The notes: generated by a model not told the origin, from the sequence alone. Numbered from the stretch's first letter, positions 1-8,042 are shown. The stretch is 34,308 bases of DNA from an uncultured Bacilli bacterium (GCA_944336335.1 CALVLC010000004.1:1-34308); one strand, 5' to 3'. Numbers and translations: made by a program.

Positions 1-410
1 TTATATAAGCAGTAAGCAAAGCTCTTGATGCATCATCTTTGGATAAGCAAATAGAAGCATTATCTAATGAACTCAATGATATGAATAAAGAGTTTGAACT
101 ATTGGTTAAAATGAATACGACCACGCAGCAAGATCAAACGATTTAGTGAAAAAAGTATGCAGAACTTGAAGATATTTATAAAAACAAAGATGCAGAACTT
201 AATTCATTAGTTATGAAAAAGAACGAAATCAAACTAAAAGTTAATAAGTTTAATATCTTCATAGAAACACTTAAAAAAGGTGAACTCATTACTGATTTTG
301 ATGAAACGATATTCAATTTCAATCTAGAAAAAGCGATAGTACATAAAGATAAATCAATAACATTTAAGTTCTATAGTGGTTTTGAAACGACGAAAAAGAC
401 CGGGGAGTGA
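1..410 (+). pseudogene. C-terminal remnant of a large serine recombinase
   Basis: One frame can be read from position 9 to the TGA at 408-410 if the two adjacent stops TAG-TGA at 144-149 are ignored. It gives a glutamate/lysine-rich coiled-coil stretch, then a tail containing FIETLKKGELITDFDE and a final ITFKFYSG. This is the usual C-terminus of large serine recombinases of integrative elements: a coiled coil, an 'F...L....i.eFDe' segment, then a V..dg.itF.f.dG strand. A further stop (TAA at 6-8) lies upstream, and the catalytic N-terminal domain is not in the window. The stops and the missing 5' part make it a dead remnant. Family assignment rests only on the tail, so it is probable rather than certain. 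Confidence 0.65.
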
Positions 411-426
411 TTCCTTGGTCTTTTTT
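394..426 (+). terminator. Rho-independent terminator after the recombinase remnant
   Basis: Arms 394-405 and 413-424 pair over 12 bp (8 Watson-Crick pairs AAAAGACC/GGTCTTTT plus a GGGG/CCTT extension with two G-U pairs). The loop is 7 nt and includes the recombinase stop codon. The T-run reaches 426. It separates the remnant from the promoter that starts at 432. Confidence 0.85.
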
Positions 427-431
427 ACAAA

Positions 432-459
432 TTGAATTTTTGAATATTTTTGATATAAT
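432..459 (+). promoter_or_regulatory. Promoter of the RNA-HNH unit
   Basis: A -35 box TTGAAT (432-437), a 16-nt spacer and a perfect -10 box TATAAT (454-459) stand just after the preceding terminator. The expected transcription start is 466-467, which is the first base of the GTAAGG strand that closes the downstream RNA fold. Confidence 0.75.
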
Positions 460-466
460 TTCAAAT

Positions 467-622
467 GTAAGGAAACAAATCCTAAATCTCTTGTAAAAGA
501 GTAGATTGATAAAGTTTTCTATCAAAGCTGTAAAGAGAACTACCCTTTGAGGTATCAGCAATAGGTCGCCCTATAGTCAATCAGTGCATTTGTTAGCCTT
601 ACGAAAGGAGGTTAACTCATAG
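467..622 (+). ncRNA. Multi-branched structured RNA upstream of and partly enclosing the HNH gene
   Basis: The closing stem pairs GTAAGG (467-472) with CCTTAC (597-602), and after a 1x2 internal loop AACAAAT (474-480) with ATTTGTT (588-594), 13 bp in all. Inside are four hairpins in a row: CTCTT/AAGAG with a GTAA (GNRA) tetraloop (488-501), TTGATA/TATCAA (506-525), TACC/GGTA (541-554), and ATAGG/CCTAT with a 4-nt loop (561-574). A strong Shine-Dalgarno-like AAGGAGG follows at 605-611, but no start codon lies at normal spacing from it. The segment 605-622 can pair with 1639-1654 beyond the gene (separate entry). The class is not recognised. HEARO-type RNAs are the nearest precedent by layout. 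No group I or group II intron core was found by eye. Confidence 0.65.
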
Positions 623-1654
623 TTTTTTCTTGTTGAAAGAATTAATTATGAAAGATGAAATGATTGTTAATAAAGAAACTGCTATGCGTTTGTGGACTTC
701 TCAATATGGGAAGAAGACAAAAGCGGTCGACTTTGCTGGTCGAACAATGGCTAAATCTGCCTATGATGATCGTAACAGTGAATTTGGGTGGAATTTAGAT
801 CACATCTATCCTCAATCAAAAGGAGGAAAAACAGCTGACCATAATTTGATATGCTGCCATATCCTTACTAATGATGAGAAGGCTGATAAGATTTGCTTTA
901 ATGCTAATGGTCAATTATTTAAAGTGGTTAAGTTTCAAAATCATTATGAAATTGTTAATGAAACAAAACCAGATGATGAAGTAAAACAGCCTACTTTATT
1001 TGATTCGGCATATGGCGTTAGACGATTCAAACAGCTAATTAAAGAATCAAAAAAAGAAAAATTCTGCGGTGAAGTACTAATCGATTTAAGATTGGTCAAG
1101 ACGAGCGCTCTTTTTGATTTTATTAGAGAGGTATTCAACTCTGAAAATGTTAATATTTTTTCAAAAGACCCTAGTTATTTATCTTTATACTCTTCACAAG
1201 CTCAAAGCTATTTAGTCGTTATAAGAAGTTATGATGTTGGTTTAAAATCGCTGATTCAAGATTTGCTTGATAAATGTCTTTTAATAAATACTTACTTGAA
1301 TCACTATTTTTTGCCTAAGGAATATCTTTTTGCATTTGGTATTTATTTCGATGTAAGTTATAACGAAAATGCTGATGAATACTATAAAAATGTTAAGTTA
1401 AAAGATATGAATGCCTATTCAGGCGAACCAACTAACACTTTATATATTGGTGATTTAGTAGTAGCGAATACCGACGCAAAAGAAGATTTAGATAAGGAAA
1501 ATTCTACTTTTAGTCCATACGGATTAATGATGAGTAATAATAGAAACTTTGGTGGAAAAGAATATGTTAAATACGACTATATTTACTCTAAGTTAGCTAA
1601 AAACCTAGATAAGGAGGTAAATAGACAAGGTTAAATTTCTATGAGGACCTCCTT
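605..1654 (+). other. Long-range helix that loops out the HNH gene
   Basis: AAGGAGGT (605-612) is complementary to ACCTCCTT (1647-1654). CTCATAG (616-622) is complementary to CTATGAG (1639-1645). The two stems are continuous apart from a small internal loop (TAA at 613-615 against G1646). The 15 bp flank the HNH coding region exactly: the 3' strand starts five bases after the TAA stop (1632-1634). The helix buries the only strong Shine-Dalgarno-like sequence of the unit, so it could also control translation. The pairing is read directly from the sequence; its biological role is inference. Confidence 0.6.
648..1634 (+). CDS. HNH endonuclease, RNA-embedded, mobile-element type
   Basis: A 328-residue protein with an HNH nuclease fold near its N-terminus. 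The metal-binding Asp51-His52 is in WNLDHIYPQSKGG, Asn66 in the following ADHNL, and Asn75 in TNDEKAD, so the ββα-metal core looks complete. It is of the kind carried by Firmicutes mobile elements. Residues from about 110 onward match nothing I recognise, and there are no visible RuvC, PLMP or arginine-rich bridge motifs of IscB. ATG 648 is preferred because the conserved NKETAMRLW segment follows at once; in-frame TTG codons at 630 and 633 are alternatives. The strong AAGGAGG at 605-611 is too far upstream and is predicted to be base-paired. The gene has its own promoter and terminator and lies between remnants of an integrative element. Confidence 0.8.
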   Translation: MKDEMIVNKETAMRLWTSQYGKKTKAVDFAGRTMAKSAYDDRNSEFGWNLDHIYPQSKGGKTADHNLICCHILTNDEKADKICFNANGQLFKVVKFQNHYEIVNETKPDDEVKQPTLFDSAYGVRRFKQLIKESKKEKFCGEVLIDLRLVKTSALFDFIREVFNSENVNIFSKDPSYLSLYSSQAQSYLVVIRSYDVGLKSLIQDLLDKCLLINTYLNHYFLPKEYLFAFGIYFDVSYNENADEYYKNVKLKDMNAYSGEPTNTLYIGDLVVANTDAKEDLDKENSTFSPYGLMMSNNRNFGGKEYVKYDYIYSKLAKNLDKEVNRQG

Positions 1655-1664
1655 AAACTGAATT

Positions 1665-1693
1665 GGGTGGTGGGCGACAACCATCCTTTTTTT
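1665..1693 (+). terminator. Rho-independent terminator of the HNH unit
   Basis: GGGTGGT (1665-1671) pairs with ACCATCC (1680-1686), with one G-U pair and an 8-nt loop, and seven T follow directly (1687-1693). It comes 10 nt after the 3' strand of the long-range helix, so the transcription unit is about 1.23 kb. Confidence 0.85.
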
Positions 1694-2226
1694 ACTCTTA
1701 AAAGTTGCCGTTGTTGCCGTTGTAAGGGCGTGCAATGTATCAAAAGCGTAGTATGTAGGCAATTCCGATAGAAATCCATGTGTTTTGCAGGGTTTTTATT
1801 TATCTTTACAACAATTTACTTTTGCAGTAATTAATGTTTTCTGCATTTATTAATAATTTAAATACTCACAATAAGAAAGACATGGAGTTGTTTTTCTAAT
1901 AATAAAGTTGTAATTATTGTTGCCATATGTGAAACCTCCTTCGTCAATACACAAATAGACAACTCATAATTTCTTCAAAAGCCTAACGAAATTACGATAA
2001 TGCGTATTGCTCCCGGCGGAGTCCGTATAAGTATATCAAAGGGTTTTGGTAATCAAGGTTTATTTAAATTTAAAATATTGGACTTATGTCAAAATTAAAG
2101 AACTTATTTTTTATTTTGAAAGTTTCAAGCTTGTTAAATTACTAAAGCACTTATTAGATTTCTTGATTAATGTATTAACAAAAAATACGATTAAATACGT
2201 TTTTTATATGCATTGTCAATTAACTC
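1694..2226. other. Gene-poor scar of a mobile element
   Basis: No convincing gene is present. Parts are richer in G+C than the surroundings (1704-1800 and about 1998-2033), unlike the AT-rich flanks, which suggests imported DNA. A 9-bp tandem repeat, GTTGCCGTT twice, lies at 1704-1721. A minus-strand Shine-Dalgarno followed by a very short reading frame lies at 1858-1941 (separate entry). The G+C-rich piece near 2008-2025 contains CTCC/GGAG arms that could form a small hairpin. From about 2040 the sequence becomes AT-rich again up to the lipoprotein promoter region. Origin from the same element as the recombinase remnant is inference. Confidence 0.4.
1858..1926 (-). CDS. 22-codon reading frame with strong ribosome-binding site, possibly a truncated gene start
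   Basis: On the minus strand an AAGGAGG (complement of 1935-1941) stands 8 nt before an ATG (1924-1926). The frame starts MATIITTLLLEK and ends at TAA (1858-1860). The site is far better than chance, but the peptide has no recognised family. It may be a leader peptide or, more likely in this scar, the first codons of an element gene whose remainder was lost. Confidence 0.3.
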   Translation of the reverse strand: MATIITTLLLEKQLHVFLIVSI

Positions 2227-2286
2227 TTGTATAATTTAGTTAAAGAAAAATCAATCCAAAAAAGAATAATTATAAAGGAGTGGATT

Positions 2287-3351
2287 ATGAAAAGAAAAAG
2301 ACTTGTACTAGTAGGATTAGTGGCCTTACTTTCAGGAATTGGTCTAGCTTCGTGTGGTGGAGAAGAAAGTATTGATCCTGAAATTTTTAACATAACCTAC
2401 GAAGAAAATGATAATTATGAAATCATTGATTTATCTTCAACTGGTCAAGAAGGAAGTACTATTTTATTTGACGTAAATTCAACAAGTATCTTTTATGAAA
2501 TCGGCGATGTTACTTATAATGGAAAACCTACCGAAATAAGTAGTCTTGGATATAAATTTGTAATGCCAGGAGAAGATGTTGAAATTGAAGTTGAATTGAT
2601 TCCAATTACTGAATATGACGATGAAGATGATAATTTATCCTGGGGTAGTGATGTTGATGGAAATATTGTTATTCCTGAAGATTTAGAAACATCTTATGAA
2701 AAAACACAAAGAATTAGTTTAAAATTTGACAATATAACTTCAGGAGCTTGGATAACGGATATAGATAGTGAAATTGAAACATCTGATGAAAGTATAATTC
2801 CTAGTTCAGCTATCACTTTTAAAGAAACGAAAGCTTCGACTAGTAACGCAATTATTGGCGGCTATTTAGAAGTTGATTTAACAAAAGTTAAAGAAGGAAA
2901 ATGTTCTATTTATGTTTCTTTAAGACCTAATAATAGTAAATTAGGTACTTTAATGAGAGAGTTTAACGTTATCAAAGAAAGTGATTATGAACCTGAAACA
3001 ATGCCAGTTGTTTTATCTTTTAAAAACAATTCTAGTATAGATGATGAAGAGATTTTCATTAATGTTTATGAAAGAAACACAATGGATCCTTTCCACTCTT
3101 TAGATTTAAAAGATTTAACTAATGGTGAATATGAAATGGACTATTTAGTAGGTCATCAATATTTCGTAACTGCTGGTTATAAAACAGCCGAAACTAGGGT
3201 TGAATCATTGTCTTTCCTTGAATCTGTTCGGTCAACTGATGGCAGAAAAGAGAAGGATTATTTAGATAGAGATGGCGATTCAGAAAGATTTATATTAAAT
3301 TTAGTAACACCTGGAACTAAAGCCAGTATGACAATTGTAGATGCTAAATAA
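2287..3351 (+). CDS. Surface lipoprotein of unknown function
   Basis: The start is ATG 2287, with AAAGGAG just upstream; the open frame extends further 5' but lacks a signal there. The first residues are a lysine/arginine n-region, a hydrophobic segment and the lipobox LASC with Cys23, so the product is exported, lipidated and anchored outside the membrane. The mature part (about 330 residues) is acidic and rich in beta-strand-like sequence. It has an Asp/Glu run near residues 115-125 but no catalytic motif I can recognise. It stands alone: the nearest genes on either side are remnants or a small lipoprotein. A TATAAT at about 2229-2234 is a possible -10 box. Function unknown. Confidence 0.85.
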   Translation: MKRKRLVLVGLVALLSGIGLASCGGEESIDPEIFNITYEENDNYEIIDLSSTGQEGSTILFDVNSTSIFYEIGDVTYNGKPTEISSLGYKFVMPGEDVEIEVELIPITEYDDEDDNLSWGSDVDGNIVIPEDLETSYEKTQRISLKFDNITSGAWITDIDSEIETSDESIIPSSAITFKETKASTSNAIIGGYLEVDLTKVKEGKCSIYVSLRPNNSKLGTLMREFNVIKESDYEPETMPVVLSFKNNSSIDDEEIFINVYERNTMDPFHSLDLKDLTNGEYEMDYLVGHQYFVTAGYKTAETRVESLSFLESVRSTDGRKEKDYLDRDGDSERFILNLVTPGTKASMTIVDAK

Positions 3352-3591
3352 TAAGCAAAAACCTTGTAAAAACTCAATTAAATTCTTGTAATTCTATAAA
3401 ATTAAGTTTAAATTAACGTAGTTTTTGAAATTACATAATCATTTAATAAACATCTAAATTTCTTGTATATTTTAGTTTTGATTTTGGTCACATTTATTTT
3501 TTAACTTGTTGTCTCATTAATCCGCTGTTGATACAAATTTCAAATGAAATTCATGAATATATAATTTAAGAAAAGAAATGGATATTAAAAT

Positions 3592-3933
3592 CTGAAAAGA
3601 AGAGCATTTTTGTTAACGCTTTCGCTAGTAGGCTTACTAATTGGATGTAGCTCAGAACGACAAAGCGGAAATAATAATCAACAAACCATTAAAGGCGAAG
3701 ATGGAGTAGGAATTGAGACTATTAATTTAACTTCCAGCGAAGGTAATGTAGATATTTACACAATTACATACACTGATAAAACAACTACAACCTTTAAGGT
3801 AACTAATGGAAAAAATGGAGAACAAGGCATTCAAGGAGAACCTGGAAAGGATGGCATAACTCCAACAATTGAAATTGGTGAAAATGGAAATTGGATAATT
3901 AATGGGGAAGACAGCGGCATTGATAATGTTTAA
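3592..3933 (+). CDS. Small collagen-like lipoprotein, probably starting at CTG
   Basis: The frame opens after a stop at 3586-3588. From CTG 3592 it reads as a textbook lipoprotein signal: KRR n-region, hydrophobic core, then LLIGC. A TTG at 3610 would remove the charged n-region, so CTG (or a mutated ATG) fits better. After the signal come a short beta segment, collagen-like triplets (NGKNGEQGIQGEPGKDG), and one copy of a 'TPTIEIGENGNWIING' unit that in related gut-bacterial surface proteins is usually followed by a much longer protein. At about 113 residues this is very short, so it may be truncated. No clear Shine-Dalgarno is seen. The 240 bp before it hold only AT-rich sequence. Confidence 0.55.
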   Translation: MKRRAFLLTLSLVGLLIGCSSERQSGNNNQQTIKGEDGVGIETINLTSSEGNVDIYTITYTDKTTTTFKVTNGKNGEQGIQGEPGKDGITPTIEIGENGNWIINGEDSGIDNV

Positions 3934-3981
3934 CAAGAATTTCATTGCATGTGTCTTGTAAATAACTAATTTTTGATTTAG

Positions 3982-4313
3982 TTACCCACGAAATTTATTG
4001 AATTCAATTTGTGCCTTAAATTGTTTTGCTCTTTTTATAAGTATAAAGGCATAAATTCCTTAAGTAATAATGGTTAGAAAAATCCACAAAAGATGATGCA
4101 AGAATAGATTCATTGCTTTGCCTTCAAATTCTAATCTTTTTCCATCATAAACAGTGTGTTTAGCGTTCCGTCTTTCATAAACACACAAAAAATACCAATA
4201 GGTTAATCCAAAAGTTAATAATATTAAAAGATTTGAACCAATTAAAATGATTTTTTAACTAAAATTGATCCATCAAAGGTACTTTCATTTTTCGAATTAT
4301 TAGTAATTGACAT
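3982..4313 (-). pseudogene. Decayed DUF898-like membrane protein gene
   Basis: On the minus strand an ATG at 4311-4313 opens a frame with STFDGSIL, the start typical of small DUF898-like membrane proteins. It then shifts frame at an A/T homopolymer (4245-4260). The next frame gives a transmembrane segment, AKHTVYDGKRLEFEG, and LLWIFLTIIT, then a TAA (4060-4062) where the family has Leu in TLGIY, then GIYAFILIKRAKQF to a final stop at 3982-3984. One frameshift and one nonsense change (TTA to TAA) therefore inactivate a gene of about 105 codons. Family members carry an HTVI.G..L.F.G repeat pattern, which is what was recognised here. This fills most of the gap between 3934 and 4484. Confidence 0.65.
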
Positions 4314-4484
4314 TACAAATCTATAATAGCACCAAAATCTAAGTAGTAATAATAAGAATTTAGTGGTGTGGTTTATTTAAATTCATGTCTATTTTACTTA
4401 GTGAAAAATTAATGTGAAAAAATAGAAATTGGTGCATCAAAAAACTACTAACTTAAGTTATAATTGATATAGGTAATTTTTGTC

Positions 4485-7400
4485 ATGACGAGCGTAAAAA
4501 AGGTAAAAATTGGCAGGTTCATAAAATATCTTTTTTTCTTGCTTTATTTTACTGCTTGTACAGTGGCTATAGCTGAATCATGTTTACCATCTGAAATTTC
4601 TGCTGAGCAATCTGATTCTCTTGCAGGAAATTTTGATGATAGTGTAAACGATATGTACGATGAAGATAAGTTAATTCCTTTAAACGGGTTTAATATTACT
4701 TTTTCAAGTGAGAAAAAAGATTTTAAAGTTGGTGAAAGTATAAATTATGAAGTTAGTTATCTACCAGAAAATACCTCATACAAAGGAATAGAAGTTATTG
4801 GCGACAATACTTATTTTACTAGTAATCCTGATTCATCAATAACATTTATAAAAGCTGTTGATAATTTAAACATTTCATTTGTTTCAACACATAATAAAGA
4901 TTTAGTTAAAACTTTCGCTTTTAATGTTACAAATATAAATGTTGAAACTGTTTCTATAACAAATAAGCCGCTCCAAGTTTTAGATGTAGGCTCAAACTAT
5001 CAATTAAATTTTGAAGTTAAACCTCAAAATGCAACAAATAAGGAAGTCCAATTTGTTTCATCAAATGAAGAAGTTGCAATTATTAATCAAAATGGATTAA
5101 TAAATGCAAAAAAAGAAGGTAAAATAGAAATAACTCTTTTATCTAAAGAAAACAACAGTATCAAAGATAGCTTCATTCTTGAAGTAAAAAATAAAGAAGA
5201 TAATATTGAGAAAAAGGTCGAATCCATTGTTATTAATGATGTTTCTCTTTATGCTCTTAACGACGAAGTTAGAGTGAAGATTTTAGTCAATCCATTAGAT
5301 GCAAATTTTGATTCTACTAAAGCAAAAATCTCAAATTATGAAAATTTAAAGATTAGAATAAGTGGAAAAGAATTAATTATTAACTCTCCAAATGTAAACG
5401 AAGAAAAACTTTATGAAAATATTCTTTTTGAATATCAAAGCAGCGAAGAATTAATCATCAAAGTGTATTTCAATGTTAAAGTCGTTAAGAAAAATGAACT
5501 TAGTTTAAATCTTATAAATAAAGATAATTTAACTCTTAATTATGAACCTACGATAAACTATGTTAACGAAACTTTCTCGATCGAATCATTTGTTATTAAC
5601 ATTCCTTTTAATCATTTTAATGATGATGAATATGTTTTAAACAATTACTCAGTAAAATTTGATAACGAAAATTTAACTTTGGTTTCTTCTACTTGTAAAA
5701 GACTTGTATTTAAATTGAAAGATATATCCTCAAGCCGAGAAGGCAAAATTACTTACTATTTTAATAAAAACAACATAAATGAATTTATTGAATTTGCTTA
5801 TTCATATCAAGAAAATCACGAAGTTGTTCATCTAGAAAAAATAAGTTTAACTCGACTTTTTACTGATGAAGATTCTTTAGCTAATCCGACTAATATAAAC
5901 TTATTATATAAAGGAATCAAAGAAAGAAATCTTTTTACAAAATATCAAATTGAACCTAATCAATATTCAAATACTGATTTATTTGTTAATGTTTTAAGTG
6001 GTCACGAAAACATTGAATTTTATGATTCTAGAAACGGAATTTTAGATAATAACTTGCCAATAAACATTCATCGAATTAACTACGTTTTACCAATAAAAAA
6101 TGGCGATGTTAAGTTTAAATTATCATCTAATTTTGATAAGGAAGGAAGTCACTTAAAAGATTTAAATTATACTTTCAAAATTGTTGATGAACCTACTGAT
6201 TCAAAACTAGTTTTAGAAAAAGGAAATAAGATTTGTGAGGTTTTTGATGGGATTACTATTGATTTAGGTATCAAAGATTTAACAAATATGTCTTTAAAAT
6301 TTGAATTTAATAATGCATTTAAAGACGGATATTTAGTGAGTCACGAAGTGAGTTATCCGTATAGTGTTAAAGTTGATGGTGACGATATTCTTTATAATGA
6401 AGCAAGCAAAACATTTACCCCATTAAAAACTGGACTTACTCGAGTTGATTTTATTGTTTTAAATCATGAAGAGTTATCTAAATCTATTTTCTTTAATGTT
6501 TTTTATGTGCCAATTAAAATTGATGAATTTAAGCTAAATTTATCCATTATTTCCTATCCTGAAAATAATGTGCCTGATTTAGAAAATGATGTTTTTGCGG
6601 TTGGTTCGACTTTTAAAATTGATTATTCACTAAATCAAGATGCTACTTATAAAGAAGTTAAATTTGCTTCATCAAATGAAGAAATAATTTCTATTGAAAA
6701 TGGAATTTATAAAGCTTTAAAAGAAGGAGTTTCTATAATAACTTGTCAATCAATTCAAAATCCAGAAATTTCAGTTAGCAAAAACATAACTGTTGTTGAT
6801 GCGATTTCACCTTTTGTCTTAGATAACACTAGTTTAAATGCTAGAGAATTTAATGAAAGTGAAAATAATGGGACAAAAGAATATTCAATTACTTTGCTTT
6901 ATGGCGAAAGTTACAAATTAGCGCCAAAATTTTCAGACTATGCAACGAGTAAGAAAGTTGATTATGAAATTATAGAAGGAAATGATTTTATAAACATTGA
7001 TGCAAGCGGTCAAATAAGTTTAAAAAATATCGGAAACGTAAAAGTTAAGATGAGTTGCGGCGATAATAATTCATTATTTAAATATTCAGTAATTCTGAAT
7101 ATCAATATTATCAGAGACACCACTGATGTTTTTAAAGAATTTGCCTTATTTATTAGAAAGTCTTTTGGCCATTTTGGACTGTTCTTCTTTATTGGTTTCT
7201 TATCTTGTGTATTTATGGTTATTCAATTTAAGATCTTTTTCACTAGAGTTCTTGCTTCAATGGGCTCATCTTGTTTAGGTATAGGTCTGGCTATTTTAAC
7301 TGAATTTATTCAAAAATTTGTACCTGGTAGAGGACCATCATTAAAAGATGTTGGAATTGATGCTATGGGATATCTTTCAGCAATGATTATATTCATAATT

Positions 7401-7502
7401 GTTGTTGGTATTATTTATATTGTAAAAAAAGTTAAAGCCAGTAAAGTTGATAAAAAATACAGTATAGTTAGCAAACCATCAACATTTAAAACTATTGATT
7501 GA
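4485..7502 (+). CDS. VanZ-family membrane protein with a very large Ig-like extracellular insertion
   Basis: This 1005-residue protein is a VanZ domain split in two. Residues 13-30 are a membrane helix followed by ESCLPSEISAEQS, the conserved segment after the first VanZ helix. The rest of VanZ lies at 888-980: RKSFGHFGLF, LTEFIQ (near 940), and PGRGPSLKDVGIDAMG (947-962), with three further helices. Between them are about 830 residues of beta-rich extracellular sequence including at least two BIG2 Ig-like domains (about 153-236 and 680-770, each with an 'evqFvSSNEEv' strand pattern). VanZ proteins are linked to glycopeptide tolerance and envelope processes, and BIG2 domains to adhesion or cell-wall contact; the role here is inferred to be envelope-associated. 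A TATAAT lies 20 nt before the ATG, and no Shine-Dalgarno is visible. Confidence 0.85.
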   Translation: MTSVKKVKIGRFIKYLFFLLYFTACTVAIAESCLPSEISAEQSDSLAGNFDDSVNDMYDEDKLIPLNGFNITFSSEKKDFKVGESINYEVSYLPENTSYKGIEVIGDNTYFTSNPDSSITFIKAVDNLNISFVSTHNKDLVKTFAFNVTNINVETVSITNKPLQVLDVGSNYQLNFEVKPQNATNKEVQFVSSNEEVAIINQNGLINAKKEGKIEITLLSKENNSIKDSFILEVKNKEDNIEKKVESIVINDVSLYALNDEVRVKILVNPLDANFDSTKAKISNYENLKIRISGKELIINSPNVNEEKLYENILFEYQSSEELIIKVYFNVKVVKKNELSLNLINKDNLTLNYEPTINYVNETFSIESFVINIPFNHFNDDEYVLNNYSVKFDNENLTLVSSTCKRLVFKLKDISSSREGKITYYFNKNNINEFIEFAYSYQENHEVVHLEKISLTRLFTDEDSLANPTNINLLYKGIKERNLFTKYQIEPNQYSNTDLFVNVLSGHENIEFYDSRNGILDNNLPINIHRINYVLPIKNGDVKFKLSSNFDKEGSHLKDLNYTFKIVDEPTDSKLVLEKGNKICEVFDGITIDLGIKDLTNMSLKFEFNNAFKDGYLVSHEVSYPYSVKVDGDDILYNEASKTFTPLKTGLTRVDFIVLNHEELSKSIFFNVFYVPIKIDEFKLNLSIISYPENNVPDLENDVFAVGSTFKIDYSLNQDATYKEVKFASSNEEIISIENGIYKALKEGVSIITCQSIQNPEISVSKNITVVDAISPFVLDNTSLNAREFNESENNGTKEYSITLLYGESYKLAPKFSDYATSKKVDYEIIEGNDFINIDASGQISLKNIGNVKVKMSCGDNNSLFKYSVILNINIIRDTTDVFKEFALFIRKSFGHFGLFFFIGFLSCVFMVIQFKIFFTRVLASMGSSCLGIGLAILTEFIQKFVPGRGPSLKDVGIDAMGYLSAMIIFIIVVGIIYIVKKVKASKVDKKYSIVSKPSTFKTID

Positions 7503-7580
7503 TTTTTTGACCTATAACTGACAAATTGATTTAGCAAATGACTATTTTTCTTTTTAAAAATATAATGAATAAGAAATTAT

Positions 7581-8042
7581 TTAACTATTTCTCGCTATAT
7601 GTTGATATATTCTTGATGATTCGCCATCATCGCATTTAACATCAAAAAGATACGTCCAACCATATCTTTCGTAAAAAGTGGTGTGATCAGTAATTAAGTA
7701 AAGTTTAATAAAACCTTTTTTTCTCATGTCTTCAACGACTCGATTTAACAAGTTTCCAGCAATGCCTTTATTTCGATATTCTTCTTCAACATAAAGAGCA
7801 CAAACATTAGGTGTTAAATCTTTTCTTTCATGAAAATCGTTATCAATAATTCCGATTCCAGCAATGATTTTATCGTTATATAAAACCACATACCATGAAG
7901 GAATGCCTGTAGAAGCAGCAAGACTTCGTTTCATATCAAATAGATAAGCTTCTTTGGGAACTCGCCATTTTGAGGAAAACCAATTTGCAGCGTTTTCAAA
8001 TAAATCTATCCTGGTTCTTAAATCTATAATTTCGTAATCCAT
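7581..8042 (-). CDS. GNAT N-acetyltransferase
   Basis: A 153-residue acetyl-CoA-dependent transferase of the GNAT fold. The start is placed at ATG 8042 because family members begin within a few residues of IIDLRTR; the upstream extension is a hydrophobic run with no signal. NAANWFSSKWRVP (helices 1-2), VCALYVEEEYRNKGIAGNLL (beta4 and the acetyl-CoA pyrophosphate loop, R/Q-x-x-G-x-A type) and YERYGW near the C-terminus are all present. The substrate is unknown. No Shine-Dalgarno is present. It is transcribed divergently from the GNAT at 8261. Confidence 0.85.
   Translation of the reverse strand: MDYEIIDLRTRIDLFENAANWFSSKWRVPKEAYLFDMKRSLAASTGIPSWYVVLYNDKIIAGIGIIDNDFHERKDLTPNVCALYVEEEYRNKGIAGNLLNRVVEDMRKKGFIKLYLITDHTTFYERYGWTYLFDVKCDDGESSRIYQHIARNS

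Noticed and set aside
648-1634. IscB-type RNA-guided nuclease
   Set aside because: The HNH lies at residues 48-80 with no RuvC-I/II before it and no RuvC-III seen after it; only the general layout with RNA is similar.
467-1690. Group I or group II intron
   Set aside because: No recognisable P/Q/R/S core, no GTGYG 5' end and no domain V were found; the presence of its own promoter and terminator also argues against a spliced intron.
1704-1721. CRISPR-like repeat (GTTGCCGTT twice)
   Set aside because: Two direct 9-mers with no spacers; a simple tandem duplication.
2046-2234. Open frame of 62 codons
   Set aside because: Composition is that of AT-rich intergenic DNA, there is no ribosome-binding site, and its 3' part overlaps the promoter region of the lipoprotein gene.
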